64,000 nucleotides of DNA from Steroidobacteraceae bacterium (lineage in GTDB: Bacteria > Pseudomonadota > Gammaproteobacteria > Steroidobacterales > Steroidobacteraceae): NCBI GenBank assembly GCA_019187185.1, contig JABAQU010000002.1, positions 124,001-188,000 on the forward strand. Direction: 5' to 3'. The notes under the pieces were generated by a model. The model worked only from the letters and a program-made list of their open reading frames with translations. It ran no database searches and was not told the origin of the DNA. Of the stretch, positions 25,689 to 34,518 are shown piece by piece (the first letter of the stretch is position 1; every line of letters begins with the position of its first letter). Made by a program: the position numbers and the translations under genes.

Positions 25689-26189
25689 CTATTTCTCAGC
25701 TTTGTCGGCGCGCACCGCACCATCCGGTGCGAGTGCGTCGTAGTAACGGTTCTGGCGGCGAAATACGTCACGGTCCACCGGCGCGAGCACCTCGTCGAGC
25801 AGGCTGTTGGCCGGCTTGCCGAGGAGGTCGCCCAGGTCCGACTGCTTCCACGGCACGATGTACAGCACCTTCGGCAGCTCGCGGTTGCCGGTGATCTGCG
25901 TCGTGTCGAGCTCGATCCGGTCCATCACCCGCTTCGTGCCCGCCGGCTGCGCCGCGGCGTTCGCGGGGGCGGCCCGGCCGGCGGCAGCCGGAGCCGCCGC
26001 CTCGCCCGATGCAGCCGCCGCCGGGGCCGACGGAGCCGCGGACGTGGAAGTCACGACGCCCGGCTCGATCGACTCCGCAGCGGGGACCTGCGGCTTCGGT
26101 GACGAACCTGCCGGCTCCTGTGCGCGCACGCCCGTGAGCGCACACGCAGCGACGATCGCGCAGAGCGCAACCCGATGTCTGCTATTCAT
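25689..26189 (-). CDS. Exported Ala/Pro-rich small protein of the TPR operon
   Basis: Protein of 166 residues: signal peptide (CAIVAACALTGVRAQ, cut near residue 23), a low-complexity Ala/Pro/Ser linker to about residue 85, then a compact domain (RVMDRIELDTTQITGNRELPKVLYIV split here by position) that ends charged. The linker suggests a domain held away from its anchor. Its ATG overlaps the end of the large TPR gene by eight bases. No known family is evident; the context makes it a likely part of the ExbBD-driven complex. Confidence 0.7.
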   Translation of the reverse strand: MNSRHRVALCAIVAACALTGVRAQEPAGSSPKPQVPAAESIEPGVVTSTSAAPSAPAAAASGEAAAPAAAGRAAPANAAAQPAGTKRVMDRIELDTTQITGNRELPKVLYIVPWKQSDLGDLLGKPANSLLDEVLAPVDRDVFRRQNRYYDALAPDGAVRADKAEK

Positions 26190-29100
26190 GCGGGGCTCCC
26201 GTGGTCGAATCGGCGACCGGCTCCGCCTTGCCTGCGCGCTGGCGCAGTTCCGCGATCCAGCCGGTCACCGGCTTGTCCTCGCCCGTGAGCTCGCGGTAGC
26301 GCTCGAGCTGCGCGAGCGCCGGCACCGGCTCCCCGAGATACAGGTCGAGCAGCACCGCGAAATTGCGGTGCGCGGCCGCGAGCGTATCGTCGCTCGCGAC
26401 CGCCTGCTCATAGGCGGCACGGGCGTCCGTGAACTTGCCTGCCATGCGCAGCGTGAGGCCGAGTTCGGACGCGGCCATTGCGCTGGCGGGATTGCGCTCG
26501 AGCGCCGTGCGCAGCGCTGCCGCGGACTCCTCGAGCCGGCCCGCCTTGCGCTGCTCGACACCGAGATTGAAGAACACCGCGGCGTACTGCGGGACAGCCA
26601 CGGACAGCTGGCCGAACTCGAGCACGGCACCCGCCGTATCGCCGGCGCGGGCGAGCCCGACCGCACGGTCGAAATCGGCGACGGCGCGCGCCGACGGTGC
26701 CGGTGGAGCCGCCGCGGCTGGAGGCGCCGGCTTTGCAGCGGCGCCCTCGGTGGGCGGGGCGACGGGCGGCGGTGGATCGAGCGCCGTGAGGGTAGCGACC
26801 ACGTCGAGGGGCAGTTCGGTCTTGCCGAAGCGGCCCGGGTTCAATTGCGCGAGCGCCGCGAAACTCGCCTTCACGCCGTCGTTGTAGACGCCCTCTTTCG
26901 CGCGCGCGACGTTGGCTTCGTGGGCGGCGATCGACTGCTCCTCGAACGGGAAAGCCTGCTCTTCGAGCAGCAGGTCGTATTGCTCGAGCGCATCACCGGA
27001 GAGATTCTTCGGCCGCTCCGAGTCCATCAGGTCGCGCGCGAGCGTGCGATAGAGTTCCGCCATCTCGAATGTCGCCATCGTCGTGACATCGGCGACCCGG
27101 TAGTCTGCGGCCGCCTTGTAGGCCGCGAGCGCCGTCTCGAGCGCCTGGCGCTTCTGCGCGAGGCTCTTCTTGAGCGGCGCCGTCAGGCGCACGCCGCGGA
27201 AGGCGTCGCGCGTCGGCGTCGCGAGCGCCAGTTGCGCGCTCGCCGCCAGGAACTTCGTGCGATCGGTGCGCGCGGCGCCTGCCGCGGCGTCGGCGCGGAT
27301 GATCTCGCGCTGCCAATACTGCTGCTTCAGCGTGTCGCCGCGCTTGCCCGCACTCTCCACGAGCCGCTGGCGTACTTCGATCGCCTCGGGGACCGGCGCC
27401 GGATAGTCCGCGACGAACTTCTCGAGCATGGCGACCGACCGGTCGGTATTGCCGGCCTTCTCGTAGAGATCGGCCGCCTGCATCGTCGCCTCGCGCCGCA
27501 CGGCCGGGTCCTCGGTCGCCGAGGCCGCGATGCGCTCGAATTCGGTCGCGGCCTCGCCCGCGCGCCCGGTCTCCGAATAGGCGACCGCGAGGCTGCGCGT
27601 GACCTCGGGCTGGAGCTTGTCCTGCGGGAAATCGCGCCGGAAGGACTCGAGCACCGGAATCGCCCGCTCCCACGCCTTCTGCGTGACGAGGAGCGCCGCG
27701 GCGTCATAGGTCGCGGTCGAGCGGATCTTCGAATCCGGGGCGACGGTCGCGACGCGCAGGAACGTATCGACGGCGCCGAGCGCATCGCCCGCATTGCGCT
27801 TCGCCTCGCCCTGCTTGTACACCGACGCCGCCAGGCGCTCGGTGAGGTCCGCGCGCTGCGGATCGTCGGGAGGTGTCGACGCCCGGGCGTTGATGAACGC
27901 CGCCTCCGCCTTGTCGAAATACAGCAGATCGAAGTTCGCCTGGCCGATGATCGTCCAGCCGATGCGCTGCTTCGCGGCATCCACCGGCGGCTGCCGTGCG
28001 AGCAGCATCTCCGCGACCGAGATCGCGCGCGGCAGGTCGCGCGCTGCGAAGATGTCCTCCGCCGCGCGGGTCAGCACGCCGGCGCTGTCCGGATGCTCGG
28101 GAAAGGTGGTCGCGAACTTCACGCCGGCATCGACGGCCTCCTTGTGCACGGCGGCCCGCTCCGCAGCCGGCAGGCTCTCCTCGTGCCGCTGGTACGCGAC
28201 GAGGCCCGCATAACCGGCGGCCGCGGACTGGGCATTCTTCGGATAGTCGTAGGCCGTGCGCTGGTACTCGCCCGCGGCGTCCAGGTACTGGTGGCTCTCG
28301 AACAGCGTTTCCGCGAGCAGGTAATTCGTCGCCGCCGAGTCCGGATCGTCCGGGAACGACTGCAGGTAATCGCGATACCAGCGCGCCGCCTGCTGGTAGT
28401 CCCCGATCTTCTTCGAAGTCTGCGCGGTGGCGTGGTAATACTGCGCCACGTCCTTCAGGTTTGCCTTCAGTTCGGCGGTGACCTTCGGGTACCGGGCGCG
28501 GTCGCGGCCGCGCCAGAACTCGCCCGCGAAGCGGTAGCGCTCGACGTATTCCCGCTTGCCGTCGAGCACGAGATCGGTGAACCCGCCCTTCTTGTAGGCC
28601 TCGATGGCCTGCATCGACAGTCCCGGCGCGTACTCGTTGTTCGGGTCGCGGTTGACGAACGCGCGATAGGTGCTCGCCGCATCCTGGTAGCGCTGCTTGT
28701 CGACGTACAGGTCGCCGAGACGCGCATACATCAGGTGAGCGTAGGGCGGCGTGCCGTGCTGCGCCACGAACGCATCGAGCGACGCCGCGCCGTCGAGATA
28801 CGAAAACGTGATTGCCATGACGCGGAGCGTGTCGTCGACGAGTTCCCTGTCGGCACGCGACAGGTCGTCGAAGCGGCGCTCCTTCGTGCGCGTGCCCGGG
28901 TCGCGCAGCATGGCGTCGAGCACCCCGCCGAAGGACGCGAGGCTCTCCTCGTTGCGCGACTGCTTGAACAACGACCAGCCGTGCTTGTAGAGGCTCTGCT
29001 CGTAGAAGGCCGACTTCGCACCGAATTCGAGCGCGCGCGCATAAGCGGCCTCGGCGTCGCCGTAGCGCTTCGCCGAAAACAGCATTTCGCCGCGGCGGAA

Positions 29101-29613
29101 CTGGATCTCGTCGAGATGGGACGTCGCGGGATAGCGGCGCACGATGTCGTCGAGCGTCGCGAGCGCCTTGTCGGGCTGGCCGGTCGTTTCGTAGGCGCGT
29201 GCGAGCTGGTAGAGCACCTGGTCGTTGCGCGGATAGTTCGGGTAGGCCTTGAGCAGCGTCGTGTAGAGCGTGATCGCCTCGGCGCCCGCGAGGTCGATCG
29301 CGGTGACCTCGTTCTGCATGCGCTCGAGTTCGCCGGCCTCGAGGTTCAGGTCGCCGAGCCGGCGCAGCGCCTCGGCCCGCAACGCCGGGTCGGTGTTCTG
29401 CAGTTCGAGGAAACGCCGGTAGTTCTCCATCGCGCGCGGCGCGCTCGCCGGCACCGCCGCGGACTTCTGCACGTCGATCGGGCGCGATCGCAGGTCCTTG
29501 ATGGTCGGAGCGGCGCCCTTCTTCGGCTTGTCGGCCGCGGTCGCGGCGGGGGCGGCAACCGCCGCGCACAACGCCAGCAGGCAGGCCGCAACCGTTCTGC
29601 TCCGCACGATCAT
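26182..29613 (-). CDS. Large periplasmic TPR-repeat protein
   Basis: Protein of 1143 residues with a signal peptide (LLALCAAVAAPAATAAD, cut near residue 27) and tetratricopeptide-like repeats along nearly its whole length. Examples are YQLARAYETTGQPDKALATL, ARLGDLYVDKQRYQDAASTY and the C-terminal FFNLGVEQRKAGRLEESAAA. A Pro/Ala linker near residue 960 separates a C-terminal block of canonical TPRs. Such arrays are scaffolds for protein complexes. I start at the ATG at 29613, which overlaps the stop of the upstream TPR gene (ATGA); the frame stays open further upstream, but only as a shadow of that gene. Similar in role to the TPR proteins of the Agl/Glt cluster, by inference. Confidence 0.88.
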   Translation of the reverse strand: MIVRSRTVAACLLALCAAVAAPAATAADKPKKGAAPTIKDLRSRPIDVQKSAAVPASAPRAMENYRRFLELQNTDPALRAEALRRLGDLNLEAGELERMQNEVTAIDLAGAEAITLYTTLLKAYPNYPRNDQVLYQLARAYETTGQPDKALATLDDIVRRYPATSHLDEIQFRRGEMLFSAKRYGDAEAAYARALEFGAKSAFYEQSLYKHGWSLFKQSRNEESLASFGGVLDAMLRDPGTRTKERRFDDLSRADRELVDDTLRVMAITFSYLDGAASLDAFVAQHGTPPYAHLMYARLGDLYVDKQRYQDAASTYRAFVNRDPNNEYAPGLSMQAIEAYKKGGFTDLVLDGKREYVERYRFAGEFWRGRDRARYPKVTAELKANLKDVAQYYHATAQTSKKIGDYQQAARWYRDYLQSFPDDPDSAATNYLLAETLFESHQYLDAAGEYQRTAYDYPKNAQSAAAGYAGLVAYQRHEESLPAAERAAVHKEAVDAGVKFATTFPEHPDSAGVLTRAAEDIFAARDLPRAISVAEMLLARQPPVDAAKQRIGWTIIGQANFDLLYFDKAEAAFINARASTPPDDPQRADLTERLAASVYKQGEAKRNAGDALGAVDTFLRVATVAPDSKIRSTATYDAAALLVTQKAWERAIPVLESFRRDFPQDKLQPEVTRSLAVAYSETGRAGEAATEFERIAASATEDPAVRREATMQAADLYEKAGNTDRSVAMLEKFVADYPAPVPEAIEVRQRLVESAGKRGDTLKQQYWQREIIRADAAAGAARTDRTKFLAASAQLALATPTRDAFRGVRLTAPLKKSLAQKRQALETALAAYKAAADYRVADVTTMATFEMAELYRTLARDLMDSERPKNLSGDALEQYDLLLEEQAFPFEEQSIAAHEANVARAKEGVYNDGVKASFAALAQLNPGRFGKTELPLDVVATLTALDPPPPVAPPTEGAAAKPAPPAAAAPPAPSARAVADFDRAVGLARAGDTAGAVLEFGQLSVAVPQYAAVFFNLGVEQRKAGRLEESAAALRTALERNPASAMAASELGLTLRMAGKFTDARAAYEQAVASDDTLAAAHRNFAVLLDLYLGEPVPALAQLERYRELTGEDKPVTGWIAELRQRAGKAEPVADSTTGAPHE

Positions 29614-31586
29614 CGCGACGGCTCCGCGCCCGGCGGCGGCGATCCCGGCTGCGGCGGCGGCGCCACGGGCGCCGGTGCACCGCTGTCCGGCGTCTGGCGG
29701 GATGCCGCATCGCTCGCCGGCGCGTTGGCCGCGCGGTCGTAGATCGTCGCGAGCGCGAAGCGCGCCTGCACGCGGTACGCGGCGAGCCGCGCCTGCTGCG
29801 ACTCGAGCTCGTGGACCGCCATCGCCTCGAGGTGGTCGTTCTGCCGGTCGCGCGCCGTCTCGAGCCGCGCCTGCAGCGCCGCGAGCCGCGACGACAGCGC
29901 CTCGATGCGCGCCTCGAACTCGCCCGTGTTGGTGGGCACGCTCTTGCGCGCCTTCTCGACCCGCACCCAGCGGCGCTGCGCCTCGCGCAGCGCCGCGTCG
30001 AGATCCCTGATCTCGCGGCGCTGCTGGTAGACGCGCGCCCGCATCGCCTCGTCGAGCCGCCAGGACAGCACGCCCCTGACGAGCCGCAGCCGGTCCTTCA
30101 GTGCGGCGAGATCCTCGCCTTCGACGCCCGCCTCGCCGCTCGCGATGGCCTGCTCGAGGCGCTGGATGCGCGCCCACTGGTCGCGCTCCTCGGCGGTGCC
30201 GAGCGCCGCGGCATCGTGCGTGCGCTCGATCGTGTCGAGCCTGGACTCGAGTTCGCCGCGCTCGCGCTCGATGCGTTCGGGCGCCCCGGTCGCGAGCAGC
30301 GCATCCGCGCGCGGCACCCGCTCGGCATACGCCTTCTGGCGCGCCTCGACCATGTCGTGAAAGGCATCCATGCTCCCGGACCAGGCGCCGAGCCGTTCCT
30401 TCATGAACGCGAGATCGCGGTAATTCTTGAGGCCTTCCTGGAAATCGTGGCCGGCGAGCACGGCATAGAGATAACGCGACTGCGGCGCGTCCGGCAGCGC
30501 CTTCAGCTGCCAGAACCAGCCGCGCCGGTCTTCGGTTTCGCCCGCGAGCAGGTCGTCGAGCAGACGGGTCGAGCGCAGGTGCTCGATGGTCTTGCCGAGC
30601 GAGACGCTTTCCTTGTCGAATTCGCGCATCGCCGTCTCGTAGTACTCGGCCGCCTGTGCATTGGCGCCGAGCTTGCCGTACGCGTACGGCACGGCGAGCC
30701 AGGATTCCTGCACCGCGGCGTCGAGCAGGTTGCGATCGCGCAGCTCGAGCCAGGGCGCGAGCGCGCCTTCGAAGTCGCCGAGCGCGGCATTCGCCCAGCC
30801 GGCGCCTAGCAGCGCCTTGTTGGACAGCGGGCCGTTCAGCCGCACGCGCTCGAGCACGACCTTGGCATTGGCCGGTTGATCGGCCTGCAGATACGCAAAC
30901 CCCAGGGCGAGATTCGCCTTGTCCTTGAGCGCGAGCATCTCGGGCGTGTCGGCCGCCATCTCGCCGACGCTCGTGAGGTAGCGGTCGGCATCGGGCAGCT
31001 GGCCCTTGCGCACGAGCGCAACGCCGAGGTTGAAGCGCGCGTACGCCACCCAGTCGGCACGGCCCTGGAAACCGTCGAGCAACTGCACGGCCTCGTCGTA
31101 GCGGCCCCCGTGCATCAGCACGTTCGCGAGCAGGTGGGTCTTCTCGGCCTCGAGTTCCGGTGGCAGCAGACCCGTGACGCTGCGCAGCGCCTGCTCCGCC
31201 TTGTCGTCGTAGCCGCGCGCATACCAGACCTTGCCGAGGTAGAACCAGGCGCGGTTGCGCACGCCGGGTGGAGTCTCGCCGGTCAGCAGCCGCGCGAAGC
31301 GCTCGCCCGCCTCGTTGTGCATGCCGAGCGACAGATAGAGCCCGCCGGCGAGGAGCTCGGCCTCGGCGAGATGGTGCGGCATGCGGCCCCACCGCTCGTA
31401 CGCGAGCAGGCGCGTCAACGCCTCGAAGTTGTCGTCCTGGTAGAAATGGAACAGCACGTCGCCGTAGTGCAGGTCCTGCACCCGCGTGACGGGCAACTTG
31501 TCGGGCGCCGCGGCCGCGCGCGCGCCGCCCGCAGCCGCCGTGAGGCTGCCGCAGGCCGCCACGAGCGCGATGAGGGCGCCGCGCAT
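29610..31586 (-). CDS. Periplasmic TPR and coiled-coil protein
   Basis: Protein of 658 residues. A signal peptide (LIALVAACGSLTAAAGGARA) is followed by TPR-like repeats over residues 50-330 (ARFNLGVALVRKGQLPDADR), then a long Glu/Arg-rich coiled coil at about 430-620 (ERIERERGELESRLDTIERT) and a Pro-rich tail. Long coiled coils after TPRs suit a spacer between membranes or a dimerisation arm. Its ATG directly follows the stop of the preceding gene with no gap. Together with the 1143-residue protein it forms the structural part of the operon. Confidence 0.85.
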   Translation of the reverse strand: MRGALIALVAACGSLTAAAGGARAAAAPDKLPVTRVQDLHYGDVLFHFYQDDNFEALTRLLAYERWGRMPHHLAEAELLAGGLYLSLGMHNEAGERFARLLTGETPPGVRNRAWFYLGKVWYARGYDDKAEQALRSVTGLLPPELEAEKTHLLANVLMHGGRYDEAVQLLDGFQGRADWVAYARFNLGVALVRKGQLPDADRYLTSVGEMAADTPEMLALKDKANLALGFAYLQADQPANAKVVLERVRLNGPLSNKALLGAGWANAALGDFEGALAPWLELRDRNLLDAAVQESWLAVPYAYGKLGANAQAAEYYETAMREFDKESVSLGKTIEHLRSTRLLDDLLAGETEDRRGWFWQLKALPDAPQSRYLYAVLAGHDFQEGLKNYRDLAFMKERLGAWSGSMDAFHDMVEARQKAYAERVPRADALLATGAPERIERERGELESRLDTIERTHDAAALGTAEERDQWARIQRLEQAIASGEAGVEGEDLAALKDRLRLVRGVLSWRLDEAMRARVYQQRREIRDLDAALREAQRRWVRVEKARKSVPTNTGEFEARIEALSSRLAALQARLETARDRQNDHLEAMAVHELESQQARLAAYRVQARFALATIYDRAANAPASDAASRQTPDSGAPAPVAPPPQPGSPPPGAEPSR

Positions 31587-32204
31587 CTACTCCCAGTCCT
31601 TGATCTCGAATTCCGGCTGCGCCTTGCGCTGCCGATCACTGATGCGCAACTCGAGGTACTTGGCCCCGACACTCTTTTCGAACCTGAGCGTCGCGCCACG
31701 CCGGTAGTCCCGCGCATTCGGCCCCTTGCCGGCAAAGAACGCCACGAGCTCGTGCGATCCGGTCTTGAGATTGCCGACGTAGAGGCGCTGCACGCCGCCC
31801 TTCAGCAGCGCCTCGGCCTCGCGCGGCGTGTAGAGGTAGTTCGACACTTCCTTGTCGTCGATCTTCAGCTGCACGGAATCGAGCGCGAAGAACTCGCCGA
31901 CGTCCATCGACACGAACACGGCCACCTGCGTGTTGGCGGGGAAGAGCAGTTCCTCCTCGAGGATGAACAGCTCCTTGTTGAGGTCGACCACGTCCTTCTT
32001 CAGGTCCTGCACTTCGGTGTCGAGCGCGCGATTGTCGACCGGCGCATCCGCCGACACCGCCGGTGCGGCGGGCGCTGCCGACACGGCGGGCGCTGCAGCG
32101 GCGGCGGTGTCCTGCGCGTGCGCGATGCCTGCGAGCGCGCACGTGAGGAGCAGCGGCAACGGCAAGCGCATCAGGAAGCGAAGCGGGGTCGGGGCGATGG
32201 ACAT
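31587..32204 (-). CDS. Exported small protein with N-terminal coiled coil, unknown
   Basis: Protein of about 205 residues (ATG at 32204; ATG at 32171 is an alternative). The signal peptide ends GIAHAQ. An Ala-rich linker, a short coiled coil (EVQDLKKDVVDLNKELFILEEELL) and a beta-rich domain (VAVFVSMDVGEFFALDSVQL, GNLKTGSHELVAFFAGKG) follow, ending in a charged tail. The beta domain looks like a small binding domain of the PEGA/Ig type, an impression rather than a family match. It sits between the redoxin and TPR genes and likely belongs to the same envelope complex. Confidence 0.72.
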   Translation of the reverse strand: MSIAPTPLRFLMRLPLPLLLTCALAGIAHAQDTAAAAAPAVSAAPAAPAVSADAPVDNRALDTEVQDLKKDVVDLNKELFILEEELLFPANTQVAVFVSMDVGEFFALDSVQLKIDDKEVSNYLYTPREAEALLKGGVQRLYVGNLKTGSHELVAFFAGKGPNARDYRRGATLRFEKSVGAKYLELRISDRQRKAQPEFEIKDWE

Positions 32205-32231
32205 CGTGGATCTCGCTGGTGGCTCAGGCAC

Positions 32232-32744
32232 TCATTCGTCGAGCAGGCGGCGGAGCTCACGCACGTAAGGCGGCTCGCCGCGGGTCTTTGGTTCACTGTG
32301 GACGTAGCGCACCCTGCCGCTGCGATCGACGATCACGACGGTCGGCAGGCGATCGATCTCGTACGCGCGCCCGACGGACTTCGCGGGGTCGGCGAGCATC
32401 GGAAACGCCACGCCGACGCTCGAGGCGAAATGGCGCGCGCCGTCCGCGTCGTCGTCGATGCTGACACCGTAGACTGCGAGACCGGCGGGCCCGTAGGTGC
32501 GATACAGGTCGTCGAGTTCGGCGAGGTGACTGCGGCAGGTGTTGCAGCGGCTGCCATAGAAGCTCAGCACGACAACCTGGCCGCGGGCCTCGGACAGGCG
32601 CACGTTGTCGCCGGCCGAGGCCCGCAGCGCGAAATCGGGCGCTTCGCGACCGATCAGCGGCGAATCGGCCGCCCACGCGGCAAACGCCGCGCACAGCGAC
32701 AGCAATGCGGGAACGGCTCGATGCATCGACAAACGGGTCCTCAT
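32232..32744 (-). CDS. Exported redoxin (TlpA/AhpC-TSA-like)
   Basis: Thioredoxin-fold protein of 170 residues. The signal peptide ends AFAAWAAD near residue 27. The active site is Cys67-Asn-Thr-Cys70 in FYGSRCNTCRSH, the cis-Pro loop is DRLPTVVIVD, and the middle matches APDFAL ... VVVLSFYG of the redoxin family. The CNTC dithiol suggests a periplasmic thiol-disulfide reductase, for example for cytochrome c maturation or for Cys residues of exported proteins. It is the first gene of the proton-channel operon. The 166 bases upstream, next to the end of the DUF1501-like gene, should hold its promoter, but I see no clear -35/-10. Confidence 0.87.
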   Translation of the reverse strand: MRTRLSMHRAVPALLSLCAAFAAWAADSPLIGREAPDFALRASAGDNVRLSEARGQVVVLSFYGSRCNTCRSHLAELDDLYRTYGPAGLAVYGVSIDDDADGARHFASSVGVAFPMLADPAKSVGRAYEIDRLPTVVIVDRSGRVRYVHSEPKTRGEPPYVRELRRLLDE

Positions 32745-32910
32745 GACAGCGCGCGCAGCAAGCGAAATGGAGCGCGTCCTGCGCCTGCGACCGTCGCATG
32801 CGCACTTGACAATGTCAACGGAGCGCCCCGGCAAATCGAACTGCGGGCGCATGACCTGCCGCACATTTCGTGCGGCCGCGCCCGGGCGTCGGCAAAGCGC
32901 GACAGTGCGC

Positions 32911-34500
32911 TCAGAGCGGATTCGTGATCACGGCATCGACGATCGGCGCGAACACGGCGAGGCTGTCGAGCTGCGCGCCCGACCCGAGGCCGTTGCCCGG
33001 GAAGATCGTCGAGAACTGCCCGATCTGCTGGTGCAGGGCGAGGTAGTTCAGCAGCACGGTATTCACGAGCAGGTTGACCGCGTTGGCCGCGGGGTTCGAA
33101 TTGTTCGCGACCGAGCCGTCGTCGGTGTAGTACCCGATCTGGTTGCCGGTACGTACCGAACTGCCGCTCGGGGTCACGACCGGCCGGCCGCGCGGGTTGT
33201 AGACCAGGAAGAACGACGACGCCGTCGACTGGTTGTCGCTGGTCCACATGAACTTGCCGCGGCCGTTCGCCGTGTTGTCGACCTGGTTGCCCGAGGAGAG
33301 CGAACCGTCGCTGAAGACGTAGATCATCAGCGGCTTGCCGGCGCGATGCGCGAACTCGAGGCAGGCACCGATGCACTGGCCGGCGCGGAAATTGCGCACT
33401 TCGCCCGTGGCACGGCCCTGGCCGTGGTAGTCGTAGCCGCCCATCGTGATCGTGCCGGCCCCTGCATAGCCCTCGATCACCATCTTCATCACGGCAGCGG
33501 TCTTCTCGAATTCGCCGTCCGAATCGAACTCGGCGTCGGTGAAGATGCCCGCGGCGCCCTTGATGCGCGTGTCGAGCTCGGGGTTCAGGTTCGCCGGCTG
33601 CCCGAAGCGATCCGCGAGGTACGCGGTCTTCGTGTAGCCGCACTCGATCATCGTCTTGATCGCCGCATCGCGGCTCACGCCCGAATCGACGCGGTTCAGC
33701 TTGTCGCCGGAGAGTCGCACCATCGACTCGAGCACGGCCACCGCGTCGTTCTGCGCCATCAGTTCCGCGAGCTTGCCGGTGTCGACGAGGCCCGTGACGT
33801 CGCTCGTGCGATCGACTTTCGTCGGGCGATACGCGAGATCATAGGGCATCGGCGCCATCGAATTGCCGCCGGAATCCGACGCGCGCGAGCCGATGAGCGT
33901 CAGCAGCTGCCCGTCGGCACCGCAGCGCTGGATGCCGTACATCGGGTTGTGCGGATTGTTCGCGGTGTCGTTCTCGGAACGCGCCGCGATGACCGCGCCA
34001 TTGGTGTTCGCCTGTGCGGTGAGGCTCGCCTTCGAGAGGATGCCGCGCAACATGCCGCCGTCACTGTGCCAGGCGAGGCCGAGCGAGGTGTCGACGAATG
34101 TAGTCGGGCCCGTCGAGTTCGGCACCATGTCGCCCGGCAGGCCGAGCTTGCCGTAGCCCGCGGTCGACAGGAAATCGAGCTGGCCGCCCGGGCCGCCGAT
34201 CAGGACTTCGGAACCCGACATGTTCGCGCCGCCCGCGAGGTCGAACGCGATGAACGGGATCTTGCCGGCGCCGTCGGTGATGCCGCAGGCCTGCTTGAGC
34301 GCCTCGATGTCGGGCGACAGCGCCGCGCGCGCCGCGCGCGGTGCAAGGAGACCCAGTACCGACGGCACGGTGACCACCGCCGCGCCGCTCTGAAAGCCGC
34401 GCGAAATCAGTTCGCGACGCGTCACCGGTGCCGCATGGTCGGGATGCCGCAAGGGCTCGTTCAGGCCGAGTTCGCGGGGGGGCTTGTGGCGGATCAGCAT
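32911..34500 (-). CDS. Tat-exported DUF1501-like protein
   Basis: Protein of 529 residues with a twin-Arg signal at residues 28-29 (VTRRELISRGFQSGAAVVTV, then LGLLAPRAARA), so it is exported folded. The body (FIAFDLAGGANMSGSEVLIG, GLAWHSDGGMLRG, GTITMGGYDYHGQG, KPLMIYVFSDGSLSSGNQ) resembles DUF1501-type alkaline-phosphatase-fold proteins. Those often pair with c-type cytochromes in planctomycete-type gene couples. I cannot assign an activity. It is the third gene of a minus-strand operon after two cytochrome-like genes, and GAGGGAG precedes its ATG. Confidence 0.72.
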   Translation of the reverse strand: MLIRHKPPRELGLNEPLRHPDHAAPVTRRELISRGFQSGAAVVTVPSVLGLLAPRAARAALSPDIEALKQACGITDGAGKIPFIAFDLAGGANMSGSEVLIGGPGGQLDFLSTAGYGKLGLPGDMVPNSTGPTTFVDTSLGLAWHSDGGMLRGILSKASLTAQANTNGAVIAARSENDTANNPHNPMYGIQRCGADGQLLTLIGSRASDSGGNSMAPMPYDLAYRPTKVDRTSDVTGLVDTGKLAELMAQNDAVAVLESMVRLSGDKLNRVDSGVSRDAAIKTMIECGYTKTAYLADRFGQPANLNPELDTRIKGAAGIFTDAEFDSDGEFEKTAAVMKMVIEGYAGAGTITMGGYDYHGQGRATGEVRNFRAGQCIGACLEFAHRAGKPLMIYVFSDGSLSSGNQVDNTANGRGKFMWTSDNQSTASSFFLVYNPRGRPVVTPSGSSVRTGNQIGYYTDDGSVANNSNPAANAVNLLVNTVLLNYLALHQQIGQFSTIFPGNGLGSGAQLDSLAVFAPIVDAVITNPL

Positions 34501-34518
34501 GGTCGTTCTCCCTCGAAC

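Noticed and set aside
25807-29742. A 1311-codon open frame on the plus strand
   Set aside because: It is antisense to the two TPR genes, is rich in Arg/His/Gly and has no domain sense; GC-rich DNA often leaves such shadow frames.
26182-31392. A single 1736-residue TPR protein on the minus strand
   Set aside because: The first 590 codons are an out-of-frame reading of the separate 658-residue gene; the signal peptide at ATG 29613 marks the true start.
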